From contig CM055100.1 in the NCBI GenBank assembly GCA_029204225.1, positions 49,132,877 to 49,196,876 of the forward strand: a stretch of 64,000 nt of DNA, written 5' to 3'. Each line of letters opens with the position of its first letter. Positions within the stretch are counted from its first letter, which is position 1. Of this stretch, positions 47,901 through 59,504 are shown piece by piece. Origin of the DNA: Diphasiastrum complanatum (lineage: Eukaryota; Streptophyta; Lycopodiopsida; Lycopodiales; Lycopodiaceae). Under the pieces are notes generated by a model. The model made no database searches. It saw only the letters and a list, made by a program, of their open reading frames with translations, and was not told the origin of the DNA. A program made the position numbers and the translations under genes.

Positions 47901-50900
47901 TTCTATGACATGTCTAAACCCCAAAAACCCATAAAACCACATTTTCAAAAAAAAAAAAAACCCCTAAAAAATTTTCTCATTTCGAACCCAAACCTCCTGT
48001 TTCAAACGGGTTTCAAATGCATTTCGAAACGACGTACGAAACGAATTGATAAAACATTGCTTGAAAAATATTTTACATTAGGGTGACAACTTGTTGGTTA
48101 ATGGACTTGTATTATTTCAGGAGCAATGGAAGCTATAGTTGCACAAAACGTCGATTCATAGGCAAAGAATTGGCGATTCTGAACCGAATCGGAATCGGCC
48201 GATTCAAATCGGCTGGGGACCCCAACCGTTTTGAGGTCATTTTCCAGCGAGGGCCCGATTCCAATTCAGTTCGACTTTAGGGAGAGAGAAAACTGTGCCT
48301 TTGCTCTTAAGGGCCTCCACAAAGTCTAGTCGGATGCTCTAAGGGTCAAAACCAAAATATGGCATAGGGCACAAGTCATATAAACATCGTACATATCCAA
48401 CATGGAGAAGGATTCAATGAATGAGAAGCGGTTAGCCAACCATAATGTCAATATTTCTTAACACTATAAACCATGGCTAGAGCCTCTCGTTTGGTGTTGG
48501 TATAATTAACCTTAGCCTGAATCAATGGTTGATTAACGAAGTACATTGAGTGGCCTTTTTTAAACTCCACTAGCTGGGTTAAGAAACTACCAATGACATA
48601 CTTGGAGGAATTCATATGAATGTGAAATTCAATAGTCCGGTTTGGGGGTCTTAAGATCGGAGCTGACACAAAAGCGCCCACTTTAACTTATGAAAAGCTT
48701 CGATGGCTTCTAGTTCCTGCTCTTGCACTTGCTCTTAGGATTACAAAGCTCTTGACTAGGTTCCTCATCTTTGGAATTAGTTTAAAGGTAGGAACTCACC
48801 GGTTCCATCTTTCTCTCGCTCCTATACTTTGGGTGAATGATCTTCATCAAAGATCACATCATGACTTAGGATCTTCTTCCTGTTTTTGAGATCATACAAC
48901 ACAAAGGCTTTGTTACCTTCACCATACCCAAGGAAGATACACTTAACAGACTTCACATCAAGATGCTTCTGCAAGTCCTTAGGTATATGTGTGTATGTTG
49001 TGCACCTTGATAGAAAGACAACAACTAATACTGCCTTTGCCCAAAAGGTATTTGGCAACCCTTTCGCCTTGAGTAGGCTCTTGCACACTCAAAAAGTAGA
49101 TCTATTTTTGCACTCAATTAAGCCATTCTACTATGTTGTATGTGGAGTAGCAAACTATCTCTTTATCCCACATACATTAGAAAGATCTTTGAACTCATCC
49201 AAAACGTCTTCACCACCTACATCTGAACTGAGAATCTTTACCTTCTTTCTTGTGGGATTCTCCACCAAAGTTTTCATTTTTTAAAGTATTTAAATGCTTA
49301 AGATTTTTGTCTAAGGAAATAGCTCCACACCTTTCGTGAAAAATCATCTACGAAAGTCACAAAGTATCTATAGAAACAATGCTCTTATCACTTACTGTCT
49401 CCCCAACAGAAACAAGCTAATCAATAAGGCCCTTGACCTCAGTAATGTGATCATTGATTGTAGCACCTGACTCCATTTTAAGAGTATGTAACTTGTTTTG
49501 CACATGAACGAGCCTGGCTGAATGCACTATCTCATACATATTCCAAGCTTCCACTCAATCCCTTGCATTGCAAATGTGATGTTGTCTTCGACAAAAAGAT
49601 TAATAACCCTCTGTGCCTTCTGTCTTCTACTTATTTAGTACTTCAAATATAGTTCGAATGTAGGTATAGGCTCTATTTCTGTAAGTGTGTCATAGCAATT
49701 CTTGTACATCAAAATGTTAGCCATCTTGAACGTTTACAGCCTGTAGTTAGTGCCATGTTGTCTTCTTGATTCACTCAAGAAACTTTCTACGAGACTAGCC
49801 ATTCTAAATCTTTACTCAAACAAAAGCTTCATTTAAAAGAATTCAGAAAAGAAACAACTTTCAACAGGTTTTACAGCAAACTAGGGTAAATAAGCCGCTT
49901 CAAGGAAGGCAATCATGCAGCCCCTGGCTTTGTCTTTGTCACTTCGTCTCACCTTGATAGCATGTGCATTGGATCAACCTTGATCGGAAAACAAATGCTC
50001 CTGCAGTCAGTGCAGCCTCTATGTAAGCAGCTCCAAAAAGCTTTGCTAAAACCTGGCCCGAATTAGAGAGTTTCTATATCATACACTCTCTTTGCCCATA
50101 GCTATTAAACAATGCAAGAATCGGCCTGATTGAGGTGCTTCTCGAAGATGATGATGTCAAGAATCCAAGCATTGGTGTTTCTCTCATGAACGAAGCCCTC
50201 GGTTCCACATGAGATCATCCTTGCGGAGTTTGCCACCCCCCCCCTATTCAGCTTGAGGCAGCCTTCCAGCTTATCACATACATCCAGAGAGCTCAGGCAC
50301 TTCCTGATGCAAAGCAACGATATACACGGCTTGCACTCATGTCCTCTCATCACCTTCAAACTCAGGGACACCGGCTATCATGGTTCTCTCAGGCATCACA
50401 CTTCCTCATGGAAGTATTTGGTATCACTATCACTGATCTCCCTTTGGGTACACACCAAACATTTGGATGACTTAAAAATGTGATATTACTATCAAGGGTA
50501 GAACTTTCTTTGGACAATGACTAGGACATTATGTGTAGCCTTCTTCTTTTTTTGCAAAGGGTAAGTGTATTATACATCATGCACAAAAAAAAGTACAACA
50601 AATCAAAAGAAGTCAACAAATTAGAACTTTGGATTTTCCCAATGACGATAACTCTAGATAGGGCTTATGCTCCTTAGCATAATCAAAATTAAAATACAAA
50701 ACTATTGATCCTTTCTATGATAAAAGTAATCAAGATAAATGAGGGTGAGAACATAACGAAAACCCCTCCATCAATCATAACCAAAACCCCTAGCATAAGT
50801 CAAGCAAGAACTAAAAGTACCCCAACTATTTCCTTTTCACACATCAACTAGTTTCTTCTATTCCACAAATTTCAAACATTAGATATCCTAAATAAATGAT

Positions 50901-53486
50901 AATTTCATCTCGACCGTACTTGGCGACACCAGCTGGGGGTGAAGCCTGACTACTACCGAACTCACTTTCTCGAGCAGGATGCCACTGGTCTTCCAGTTTT
51001 ACCTCGCTATTTGTCCTCTGGACTATCACACGGTCTCCGTTTCACTTTGTGACAGTTCAAAGTCTCCTCACATTAGTTGGCTATTGAGATAGGCACATTC
51101 CAGGGTACACCACGAGGAGAGACTATACCTGCTATGTCCCCTACATGAGAGAGAGTCCGAGGAGCACTTCATCTTCAAATGCCCCATACATTATGAGATC
51201 AGAGGGAGATATCACTGTTTATTTCGAGACATGCCTACTACACTCAGAGCACTGATTGGATATGAGGACTCTCGATGTGTCACCCTCCTAGGCGACGTCA
51301 CTGACGGTCCATGTTACCTCTTGTTGCAGCTCGTATCACATCCTTTTTCAGCAGCAGCACTACATGATATTACTCTACTCTTGGCATCTAATTTGCACCC
51401 CCCTTATGGGCAGTTGGCAGTTTGTAGTCTACAGTTATATTGCTCATTTCTCTTTTATGCATTGTTTTTTCTTGGAGACGTTTATATACGCTCCCTTGGT
51501 TTTCACATACTTGACATGTACTCCATTTGGTCTTTTGGCATGGAAAAGACATTAATAAAGCTTTCTTTCTTTCTTTCTTTTCTTTCTCACTCTCACACTC
51601 CTGGCTGAATTTAATAGCATGATGAAATGCAAGACCTAGCTATGGTTTATCTTTTAACTATAATATTAGGTCAACCATGAAAGCTTGAGAAATTTAGCTA
51701 TGGAAAACACCAAATATAAGAGAAATTGCCTAAGCTCACAACACCAAAAGCTAGAAGAAAGCGTGGGTCCTCCTAATAATCTATGAGGTTAGCATCTCAA
51801 GTACATGCATGGAAAGTATAGGTGGCACCCATGTGATTGAGCTACTTAACCACGTGGGTAACTTGCACTAACTTTCTGAAGTTGCAAACAGGGGACCCTA
51901 TGTAATTCACAAATAGCATGCCCCATAATAAATGTACAACCTACAATAATGTTAGTACTTGCAAGGAGCATGTTGCTCAGAAAGTTTGCTCCCAGTATGG
52001 ACGACATTCCACTGTTAATTGTCTTGATAACTGCAAGGTGGTGACCAGAAACACGTAAAGCATTCGAACATGCATGAATCCTGTTGAATGCTCAGTCACC
52101 CACATTTTGCACATATTTACGTACCCAGCAGAAGAGTCTGGAGGCTGATAACAAAAAATGACTCTCGAAAGAATGTCAACAGATATGAACAGTAAATATG
52201 CTCTCAGCATAGAGACTGATATCGAGAAACATTGCATGTTCAAGAGCAGTTGTAGGAAAAATGAACCCCTAGAACCTAGACTATAGATACTACATGTACT
52301 TGCCAGCTGGGATCAGTAATGGTACCACTCCAAAAGCAGACTATAGTGATATAGGTGCAAGAGAGTAAGCACTTCGGTAAGTCTGATATCTGCAGGAAGT
52401 AGATAATAGATAACAGTAGCAGGCAAGCAGAATATCAAAAAGAAATATGATGAATCATTTTCTAGCAAAAACCATGTGAAGTGATAAAATCAAACCATAT
52501 TCTGCAAATGCATGTCTAGCAGTCCATTTACTTGAGCAGATTGAAGATGCTAATCAACATGCTGACATAAAATGACAATAATGGCAAAAACTGCTTCAAA
52601 CAAGGAACCACCAATTTGTTCACAGCACGTCAACACTATGTTTTTAAACTGGACGTCTAGGCTTCTAAAAATGTGTTACGATCTCAAAAGAACATAATTA
52701 ATAGATTCAGCCATCAAAAAAATTGTAAAGAGAATATATTTACCAAACAGTACATGATAGAGGCTGTTGTGTTCTACAAATTCATATATCAGGATCCTTT
52801 CCGTCTCTTCAATGCAACAACCAATCAATTTAACAAGGTTACGATGCAGAACGCCTGTGATAATCGTCACCTCATTAATAAATTCATGTGTTCCTTGTAA
52901 TGAACGTGAGGCATACAGGCGTTTCAAAGCAACTTTGGTCCCATCTGGCAACAAACCCTGATACCACATTCCATGAACATACATTAAAGCTGATCAAGAA
53001 TTTTGGGGATCCAATATAAAAAGTGATCTAGTTACTGCTTGAAAACAAGAACATATTGAAGCATTTTCCAGGTGGAACAGGATTCCAATTGTGGACTATG
53101 ACTAATAACTTTTTCTATCTTCTGAACAAAAACAAATTCAATTTGAATACCGATCTCTGGTGGTTAGAACTAAATAAAAACGATCTGCTTTATTCAGACT
53201 AATAACTGCAGTGGCAACTTAGTACATCTTGCAATCAATAAAATACAGGAATACAAATAAATGTACACTCCAATGATGCATGGCCTTGCTCTTAAACTAT
53301 GACTTGGCTATGATATAACGTAAAAATGCCAAAATAAATTTGAGACTAAAGTTAATGAATAACATACTTTGAAAACCTCTCCAAATCCACCTTCCCCCAG
53401 CTTGTTGCTTTGAGAAAAATCATTTGTTATCATTTTCGCATCGTGATATGTAAAAAACATGGGCTGCAAGGAGTGTTTGGCAAATT
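44013..53486 (-). CDS. cysteine-rich-type receptor-like Ser/Thr kinase, kinase-domain exons (5' exons not seen)
   Basis: Five minus-strand exons agree in phase and splice sites: 53486-53368, 52957-52744, 45594-45360, 44979-44835, 44294-44013. Together they encode about 331 residues covering the whole kinase domain: Gly loop GEGGFGEV, Lys in [14 protein letters not shown] catalytic loop, [15 protein letters not shown] activation-segment end, and [12 protein letters not shown] Ser-rich tail follows ([11 protein letters not shown]). The sequence fits the plant RLK/Pelle DLSV-CRK group, plasma-membrane kinases that relay extracellular signals. Ectodomain, signal peptide and transmembrane exons are not found up to 64 kb. 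They may lie beyond very long introns or be lost, since transposon debris starts 380 bp upstream of the first exon. Confidence 0.9.
45360..45594 (-). CDS. kinase exon: catalytic loop and DFG
   Basis: Acceptor ATGTTTGCAG, donor CTT|GTAAGA. Encodes [39 protein letters not shown] and STRVAGT. HRD, Lys two residues on, Asn and DFG are all intact, so an active kinase is predicted. Confidence 0.95.
46480..46917 (+). other. unrecognised coding-like segment ending in a polypurine tract
   Basis: A plus-strand frame reads [17 protein letters not shown] ... [11 protein letters not shown] with later stops. It is followed by AGGAGGG at 46911-46917 and an LTR-like start, so it is probably a decayed retroelement 3' region. 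The domain is not recognised. Confidence 0.35.
46918..47095 (+). repeat. truncated LTR related to the solo LTR at 60748-61190
   Basis: Starts TGTTGGAATGTAAATGG after a purine tract. It shares CATAGGTTACT-TGACCCAAAAGGTCG, TAACCATGGT and AGGGACTCGTGGGTCCACTAGG with the reverse complement of 61030-61190. It is cut at about 47095 by gypsy sequence. Confidence 0.75.
47097..47345 (+). pseudogene. Ty3-gypsy integrase C-terminal fragment
   Basis: Plus-strand reading gives [15 protein letters not shown], then [20 protein letters not shown] with [13 protein letters not shown] after a frameshift. This is the usual gypsy integrase C-terminal pattern (KL...GP(F/W)...Y.L.LP...HPVFHVS). Confidence 0.65.
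47346..48440. other. unassigned intronic DNA
   Basis: No gene. Contains several short motifs of the type GTTTGAAACG / TTTCGAAAC near 47370-47460 and 47990-48050, giving a locally repetitive appearance. Confidence 0.4.
48448..48681 (-). pseudogene. Ty3-gypsy RNase H fragment
   Basis: The minus-strand frame shows [18 protein letters not shown] ... [11 protein letters not shown] ... [20 protein letters not shown]. This matches the gypsy pattern of D(A)S..AIG..L.Q, YAS..L, NY...EKE.LA.V.A..K, with the catalytic Asp replaced by Asn. Confidence 0.8.
48821..49830 (-). pseudogene. copia fragment, gag remnants to integrase end
   Basis: Minus-strand frames: gag-like pieces (49430-49760), integrase core remnants with frameshifts (49090-49400), then a cleaner integrase end, [19 protein letters not shown] and [17 protein letters not shown] ... 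[10 protein letters not shown] (49088-48822). Multiple stops and frameshifts. RT is missing; gypsy sequence follows instead. Confidence 0.8.
50130..51590 (+). mobile_element. L1-type LINE copy 1 (3' part, interrupted)
   Basis: Plus-strand frames give [45 protein letters not shown], and DLPLGTHQ. An unrelated stretch (about 50475-50905) follows, then [34 protein letters not shown], and a zinc-binding end ([20 protein letters not shown]). The ORF ends [11 protein letters not shown] with stop 51365-51367. The 3' end is AATAAAGC followed by (TTTC)n. It lies antisense in the kinase gene's large intron. Confidence 0.85.
50475..50905. other. insertion of about 430 bp within LINE copy 1
   Basis: Separates two parts that are contiguous in LINE copy 2. 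AT-rich, non-coding, with ACAAAAAAAAGTAC and similar A runs. Could be a SINE-like or MITE-like insertion; no target duplication was identified with confidence. Confidence 0.4.
52744..53486 (-). CDS. kinase exons: ATP-binding lobe
   Basis: Exon 53486-53368 follows acceptor CTGTTTCAG and encodes the juxtamembrane segment ([20 protein letters not shown]) and Gly loop. It ends at donor AAA|GTATGT. A 410-bp intron leads to exon 52957-52744 (acceptor GTGGTATCAG), which carries the ATP-anchoring Lys, the C-helix Glu and the hinge ([11 protein letters not shown]). It ends at donor TTTG|GTAAAT with one base left over. Confidence 0.9.
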
Positions 53487-53867
53487 CTGAAACAGAACAG
53501 GAGGCAGTTGCATAGTATGAGTGAATCAGCTAATATTTGGAAGTCTTTTGGATGGAACTCACAATTCTACTTCGAAATCAATTTTTCCTAATGGAGACCA
53601 TAAAAGAAAAACCTTTTACAGAAAATATGATCTAAGATGCTATGAAAGAGCATAATTCTTTTTAGATAATACGTTCAGTTTCAATACCGGGGATTGGATA
53701 AGGCATGGTGAAACAAAAAAGACAATTCTACTCTCATTATCTGTTTCAAATCAAAAGACGAAAGAACCAAAATATCGAGACTCAAACCTAAATTAAAAGG
53801 TACAGAGATTTTCTTGGATGAGGATCTTACCTATATCCAAGTTTAAGAACATCTTGATGCAAAGTAC

Positions 53868-53985
53868 TTTATTACTTTCATTGACGAATATTCGAGAAGA
53901 ATAGCTGTTTATTTCAGTAAGCAGAAATCAGAGGCTAAAGCATCAGGATGTTTTGCTGTTTATCGAGATGGTCAAGTTCGGTATT
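53868..53985 (+). pseudogene. copia integrase scrap
   Basis: About 40 codons read FITFIDEYSRRIAVYFSKQK then EAKASGCFAVY, the integrase block around the FIDD motif. Nothing of the element remains on either side. It separates the first visible kinase exon from the LINE cluster. Confidence 0.6.
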
Positions 53986-53989
53986 TGGA

Positions 53990-56700
53990 TCGAGGTCCAT
54001 CTACCTCTAGCACCTAGGGCTCTCGGGCGTAGAAGCAGCCTGAGACCCCATCCAAATCACCCACACCACTTACATCCACCTTACCTTCGTATCAGGCTAT
54101 GGAACTGTAATGGCATTCATTCTTCATCAGCAACATGAGATTTAGCAGACTTCATCGCACAGGGGGATATCCTTCTGGTCACAGACTCATGAGACTTAGT
54201 TTAGGGGACTACCGGAGTATCAGGGCTTCAGATGGTTTTCCGTTTTTCGCTCAGAGATTGATCGGTGGGAGGCAGAGGTTCTGGTGGTGTATCATGCTTA
54301 TATAGGAGACTATACCTGCCACCCCCATAGTGGTGGGCAGAGTGTTGTGGATTATTTCATGGGGTCACCATCTCTTATACCCTTTCTATTTGACTTCATT
54401 GTTCCTCCCACCACATTATCTGGCCATTCTTTTCTTTCCATTAATTTGGGCTCAGTGTTGAACCTCTGTCCTTCTAATCCTTCTCATATGGAACGTGCCC
54501 CTGTTTACACGTTTAATAATGCTTACACTCATCTCTACCAAGATGCTCTCTCCTCCATACTCCGTAATTTTCCATGCGATAGCCGACTCTAGTCCCAAGC
54601 ATCTTTCCTTACTATAGCTCTTCATATTGCAGCCTCCATGGCCTTCCCATCCAAACATCGTAGGAAATCCACATACACAAAGCTTCGTCATCCTCACCAA
54701 CCTTGGTATGATGATATATGCAAACAACTTCACCTTCAAGTCAACTCTACATAGTCCCCCCATCTTCGTCATCTCAGAAGCCTATATAGCTATACTTGTC
54801 GTTAAAAAAAACGCATATATGAAACTTCTAAAGGGAAACGCCTTGTGGATCTTTATAGTTCCTCATCCCCCCCATTGCTGAGAGATTTACGTAGTTGGAC
54901 TGAATATGCCACATTACTTTATACTTTTCCCACTGATCTGATTGTTATATCTCCCCATCCCTCCACTTTCTCCTTTTTCACTCCTACCATGGTCTCCCTT
55001 GCCATTGAGAAAATGACGACCTATTGTGCTCGGGATGTGGAGGACCTTGAATGCGAACTCTTGATTCATGCTATTGATATTGTCTCACATGTTTTATCGT
55101 CACTCCTTAATCAGGCCGTCATCTCTGGATTTCCCCTTCCATGATGTACTAACATCATCCACCCCATTCACAAGAGTGGTGACCCCCATGAAACATGATA
55201 ACTATCGTACCATTATGATTGGGCATATTGTGGCTACAATTTATGGCACTATCCTTCAGATAGTGGTCAGTTGTGAGGCAGAGACATGGAGGTTACATGC
55301 TTTGGGTCAAGCTGGCTTTAGGAAGCAACACTCCACCACTGATCATGTGTTCACTCTTCGCGCTGTTATTGAGGAAGCTAGATCCAAACATGAGAGAGTA
55401 TATTGTTGTTTTGTGGATTTCTGAAAAGCGTGCAGCGACAGATGTCACTCTAGGGGGACAACCACTTGAGGTGGTATCCTCTTACACCTATTTGGGGACT
55501 TCCTTCACTGGTCCTGCTTTCAGTATGAGACACGCTACCACAGCCAAACTACGTAAGGGGGCATGCTGCACTGGTTAGTCTCGAGAGCTTTTGTTTCAAG
55601 AAGCACATTCGGGATGCCCCGAGTAAGTGCAACCTATTTGATAGTATTGTTGTACCCACAATTATGTATGCAACAGAGGCTTGGTGCACTAGCATTCCTA
55701 AATCAGAGTGGACTAGCATTTCTTGTCTACAAATTAGTATGTTGCCATGCATGATCCGTGCCAAACCATTTGTTCCTCACCAGGTTATACTTGCTGAGTT
55801 TGTTGTCATTCCACTATGGGTTGAGGCTATTTTTAGGTTGATCACATGCATCCAGAGAGTGATGAGTCTTGCAGTTTCACGTTAACCACACATACCTTTT
55901 GTCTCTTCTCAGCAGCTTCGTTTCCAAGGTCATCAGTTATCATGGTACTCCCAGGCTTCTCGTCTTCTACGCATATACGACATTGACATTTCTGATCTAC
56001 CAATGGGTTCTCATCAATATATCAGGGGCGCTATTTATCATGCATATTCTCGAGTGACTTGGCAGGGACCCTTGGGGGTCAAACCGGACTTCTATCGCTC
56101 CAGTTTCCTAGAGCTAGACAATGCCGGGGTCGTAGTTTTGCCTCGTTAGTTGGACAGCGGACTTTCAGATTGCCTCCGTTTTACACTGGGTCAATTCTTT
56201 TCCTCGCATCAGCTATATGTGGAGAGGGGCCGCTTCCAGGGCATCCCTCATATGAGCAGACTTTGTCAAATGTGCACATTAGGGGAGGTGGAGTCAGAGG
56301 AGCATTTTCTATATAGATGCCTTGTCTATTATGAGATTCGAGGACGCTATCATTGTCTTTCCGGGATCCTTCAGTCACACTTCGCTCACTCATTTCATTC
56401 GTTGACCCTCGATGTGTGGCACTGATGCTTCGGGAGATGTTCTTGCTCCGTAGAGATATACCATGACTCCCAGTACCTCTCTTTTCTCCAGGAGACGATC
56501 TAGAGCAAACGTCGACATTTTGTCAGATGTTGAGTCAAATATCTTACCTCAAGATGCTCATCGCAATCGCCGACAGCGTATTGCCTCCAGACCACAAGAG
56601 ACTTCACAGACCTAGAGCTCATGGGCGTAGGCCCCCTGCTTCAGCACCTGCATCTTCTTCTATCCTTGCTTTCTTCAGCAGTGTTCCTGTGGTGACATGA
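53990..56700 (+). mobile_element. L1-type LINE copy 2, endonuclease to C-terminus with RT deletion
   Basis: Endonuclease remnants at 54080-54450 (LRIRLWNCNGIHSSSAT; SGGQSVVDYFMGSPSLIP). RT fingers at 55190-55425 (NYRTIMIGHIVATIYG; QAGFRKQHSTTDHVFTLR; CCFVDF, motif A) jump directly to thumb sequence (VSSYTYLGTSFTG), so the RT palm with YxDD is deleted. The distal part (HQLSWYSQASRLL; CQMCTLGEVESEEHFLYRC zinc motif) ends SSILAFFSSVPVVT with stop 56698-56700. Many stops and frameshifts. Confidence 0.88.
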
Positions 56701-56711
56701 TCTATTATACA

Positions 56712-58510
56712 GTTTGGACAGTTCTTGTATAGTCATCTGACACCCCATTGTTCCACGCCATTTACTCATTCATAGACTTAGGGACCTACGCTTTTCCACA
56801 GATACCATTTTGGTAGTGATGTATGAGAGAGTTTTGGGTTGTTTCAAAGATGCATCAGGTATTTATGATCCAGTATGGAGCACAATTGGAAACAGGGATG
56901 CTCCTTTTCACCTACGCTTTTTGGCTTATATATTGATGAGCTTGAGACAGTTATCAGACAATGTGGTGGGATCGGTTGTAGCTTGGGTGACATACTTATT
57001 GTTATACTGCTATATGTTGATGATGTGGCTTTAGTCTCACCAACTAGAGAGGGACTCCAGAGACATTTGGACAGCTTACATACTTTTTGTACCCGGTGGG
57101 GATTGAGGGTGAATATATCGAAGACCAAAGTGATGGTCTTCAATACTGCCAGAGCTTTCTTGCAGCGCCAGGAGATTTTCCTTGATGGTCAGCCTTTAGA
57201 GATTGTTTCATCCTATACTTACTTGGGTGTTCTATTCAGTGGTCCTATTTTCAATATGCGGCGGAAGCGTCGGATCACCTTGGGAAGGGTCACGCTTCCC
57301 TCGTCCAGCTTGAGAGATTTTGTTTCCGAAGTTATATTCATGATGCTCCCAATAAGTGTCGTCTCTTCGACACTATGGTCAATGCGACAGAGGCTTGGTG
57401 TACAGATATTACCTCCTCGGATAATCTCATATATCTCGGCCCCAGACCATCGGCTCCGGACCATCATGCTATCTCGGATAATTAGAGCTAACCCCTTAGT
57501 TCCACACCAAATTATCACTGCTGACTTCAATGTCTGCCCATTTTAGTGGATGCCCTTTTTCGGCTCATTATATATGTATAGAGAGTATTGACTCTCCCCT
57601 CTGACAAATATTCCTACCTTGCAATTACATCCTCGAGATTACTATATGCCATGGAGTTCATTTCTCATGGTATTCCCAAGCTGCTCGCCTCCTAAGCACA
57701 TTTGGTATTCAAGTTTCTGATCTCCCAACATGTACTCATGATTACATTAGACGGGCTATCTATCGAGCCTATATCCAACATACTTGGCAAGGACAGTTGA
57801 GCATTAAACCAGTTTTTATCGAACATATTTTCTGAAGCTTGATGGAGCAGGTTTTCCTATACATGCACGCTACCTGGATTATGGACTCTCACACTGTTTA
57901 CAGTTTACTCTTGGACAGTTTTGGGTTTCTTCCCACCAGCTTGCTATTGAGACTGGTCGTTACCAGGTACTCCACATGAGGACAGACTATGTCAGATGTG
58001 TTCCTTGGGAGAGATTGAGTCGCAAGAGCATTTCCTATTCATATGTTTGGCCTACTATGAGATTTGTGGGCGTTATCATTGCCTTTTTGGGGATGCACCC
58101 ACGTTACGCTCTCTCATCGCTTATGTGGATCCTAGATGTATTGCCCTTATGATATATGAGATGTCCTTGCTGCAGAGAGCACAGGTTCCAGTGGATAGTG
58201 ATACCTTGCCTCAGATTACGGACTTTTTCACTCCACGAGCAGATTCAGACTCAGATGATGACATAGATATTGACCTAGCCCATCGTGACCAAAGACAGTG
58301 CTTGACCTCAGGTATTGCTACTACTCGTGCGCTACGCTTACCAAGAGAGCTTCAAAGGCCCCATACTCGTCAGAGTCAATGTCCACGGAGACGACACATA
58401 CGACATCAACGTCCATCTTCTACCACAATATCATCCTCTGGGCCTCGTATCACAGACTTCTTCAGTAGCCTCGGCTGATATCACATATACGTCTATCTCT
58501 TGGATATAGT
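56712..58510 (+). mobile_element. L1-type LINE copy 3, RT palm to C-terminus
   Basis: Begins inside RT. KQGCSFSPTLFGLYIDELE and LLYVDDVALVSPTREGLQRH (catalytic YVDD) lie in the 56875-57546 frame, followed by LRVNISKTKVMVFNTAR and VSSYTYLGVLFSGP. After frameshifts comes CSLGEIESQEHFLFIC (zinc motif) in the open frame 57996-58478. That frame continues into an acidic stretch with QITDFFTPR and ends RITDFFSSLG, stop 58476-58478. No 3' tail repeat is seen. Confidence 0.9.
57996..58478 (+). pseudogene. LINE ORF2 C-terminal region with two ITDFF motifs
   Basis: 160 codons: zinc-binding CxxxxxxxxxHxxxxC (residues about 1-20), a helical region, LPQITDFFTPR near residue 74, an acidic run (DSDSDDDIDID), an Arg-rich segment, and terminal RITDFFSSLG. 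The ITDFF core matches the hydrophobic half of PIP-box peptides. The intact reading frame contrasts with the damaged RT upstream. Confidence 0.75.
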
Positions 58511-58726
58511 TTCGTTTGGTATAGTTCTTTTAGTGATAGACATTATGTATTTCAGATTATATTTCTACAGTTGTTTTGTGGAGTTACTATGCTCCCATCT
58601 CACTACACACTTGAGATATACTATTGTCTTATATTACCTCTCTCTAGGTTCACTTATGCACAATCCTCAAGCACCACTCAACCCTAACACATCCTATTGT
58701 CAACAACATGGCAAACTCCATGCACA

Positions 58727-59017
58727 GTTGACACTTGCCACTCGGCAGTACCCTGACACACAGGCAAGTGAGTAGACTAACATGTGTCACTCATGCTAGA
58801 CCAAGTGTCCTAGAGAGCATATGACCCGTGTCATGTTTGACCGGTCAACCCTAGCATGTGTCACCCAAACATTAGACCAAGTGTCCTAATGACCATATGA
58901 GACGTATCTCATTGACTAGTCAACTCTCCTACTTTTTAGGAGGTCATTCCAGCCACTCCTGATAAAATGCCTAGTACAAACTGTAAATAACCGGGACATG
59001 GGGTAAAAGTTGTAACA
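58727..59017 (-). repeat. gypsy-type LTR, minus orientation
   Basis: On the minus strand it starts TGTTACAACTTTTACCCC after a purine tract (GAGGGGGAAAAGGGA at 59018-59032). It aligns with the right-hand LTR at 59505-59926 except for about 130 bp missing internally. Both contain two copies of a block with GACACGTGTCATATG-type and GACACTTGGTC-type motifs. Confidence 0.65.
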
Positions 59018-59189
59018 TCCCTTTTCCCCCTCAGGAAACTTTGCATTTTTGTCATGATAGTACTAGGGGTGGTCATCTTAGTGTGGATAGGGCCTAAGAG
59101 TAGATCCTATGTAACTTTTGGTCGCCCAATATGGTTTTAGGCCTACTAGTCTTGTTACAATGGGAATTCCTCAAAAGAGCCTAGTACAG

Positions 59190-59504
59190 TTGAATTTCTG
59201 ACTCAATGAGTGCAATGCTTCAGTTAGCTAAGAGAAATGTAAGGCATGCGATAGATCGAGCTAAGTCCTTTGCTGATCGGAATCGCAACGAGAGTTCGAG
59301 GAGCATGGAGAGGAGATCCATGGGCCAGCAAGGATATTGGATAGGCGGGAGAGGTGTTTGTGTAACCGCTTGATCTTATATATCTATTTAGTTGCTTGGC
59401 ATGGAAGACCTCTTGCAAATGCTCCCTGGAAGACCGCACACAGCTTACGTGCACAATACCTTGGCTTTGCTATCGTGGACGACGTTACTTGAGGGGGAAA
59501 GGGA
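59190..59504 (+). pseudogene. Ty3-gypsy integrase C-terminal remnant
   Basis: LQLAKRNVRHAIDRAKSFAD then RNRNESSR resembles the gypsy integrase tail (LAK..I..A.DRA..YAD..R). Frames break afterwards, and the segment ends in a purine tract (GAGGGGGAAAGGGA, 59491-59504) next to an LTR. Confidence 0.55.

Larger units (their letters stand above)
45595..52743 (-). other. 7.15-kb intron packed with transposon fragments
   Basis: The intron joins LYHVLF-G (one base) to [10 protein letters not shown] (two bases) with matching phase. Within it lie a copia LTR start (46918), gypsy pieces (47097-47345, 48448-48681), a copia gag-integrase fragment (48821-49830) and a LINE (50130-51590). The remaining parts (45595-46680, 51600-52743) hold no recognised gene. 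Confidence 0.85.
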
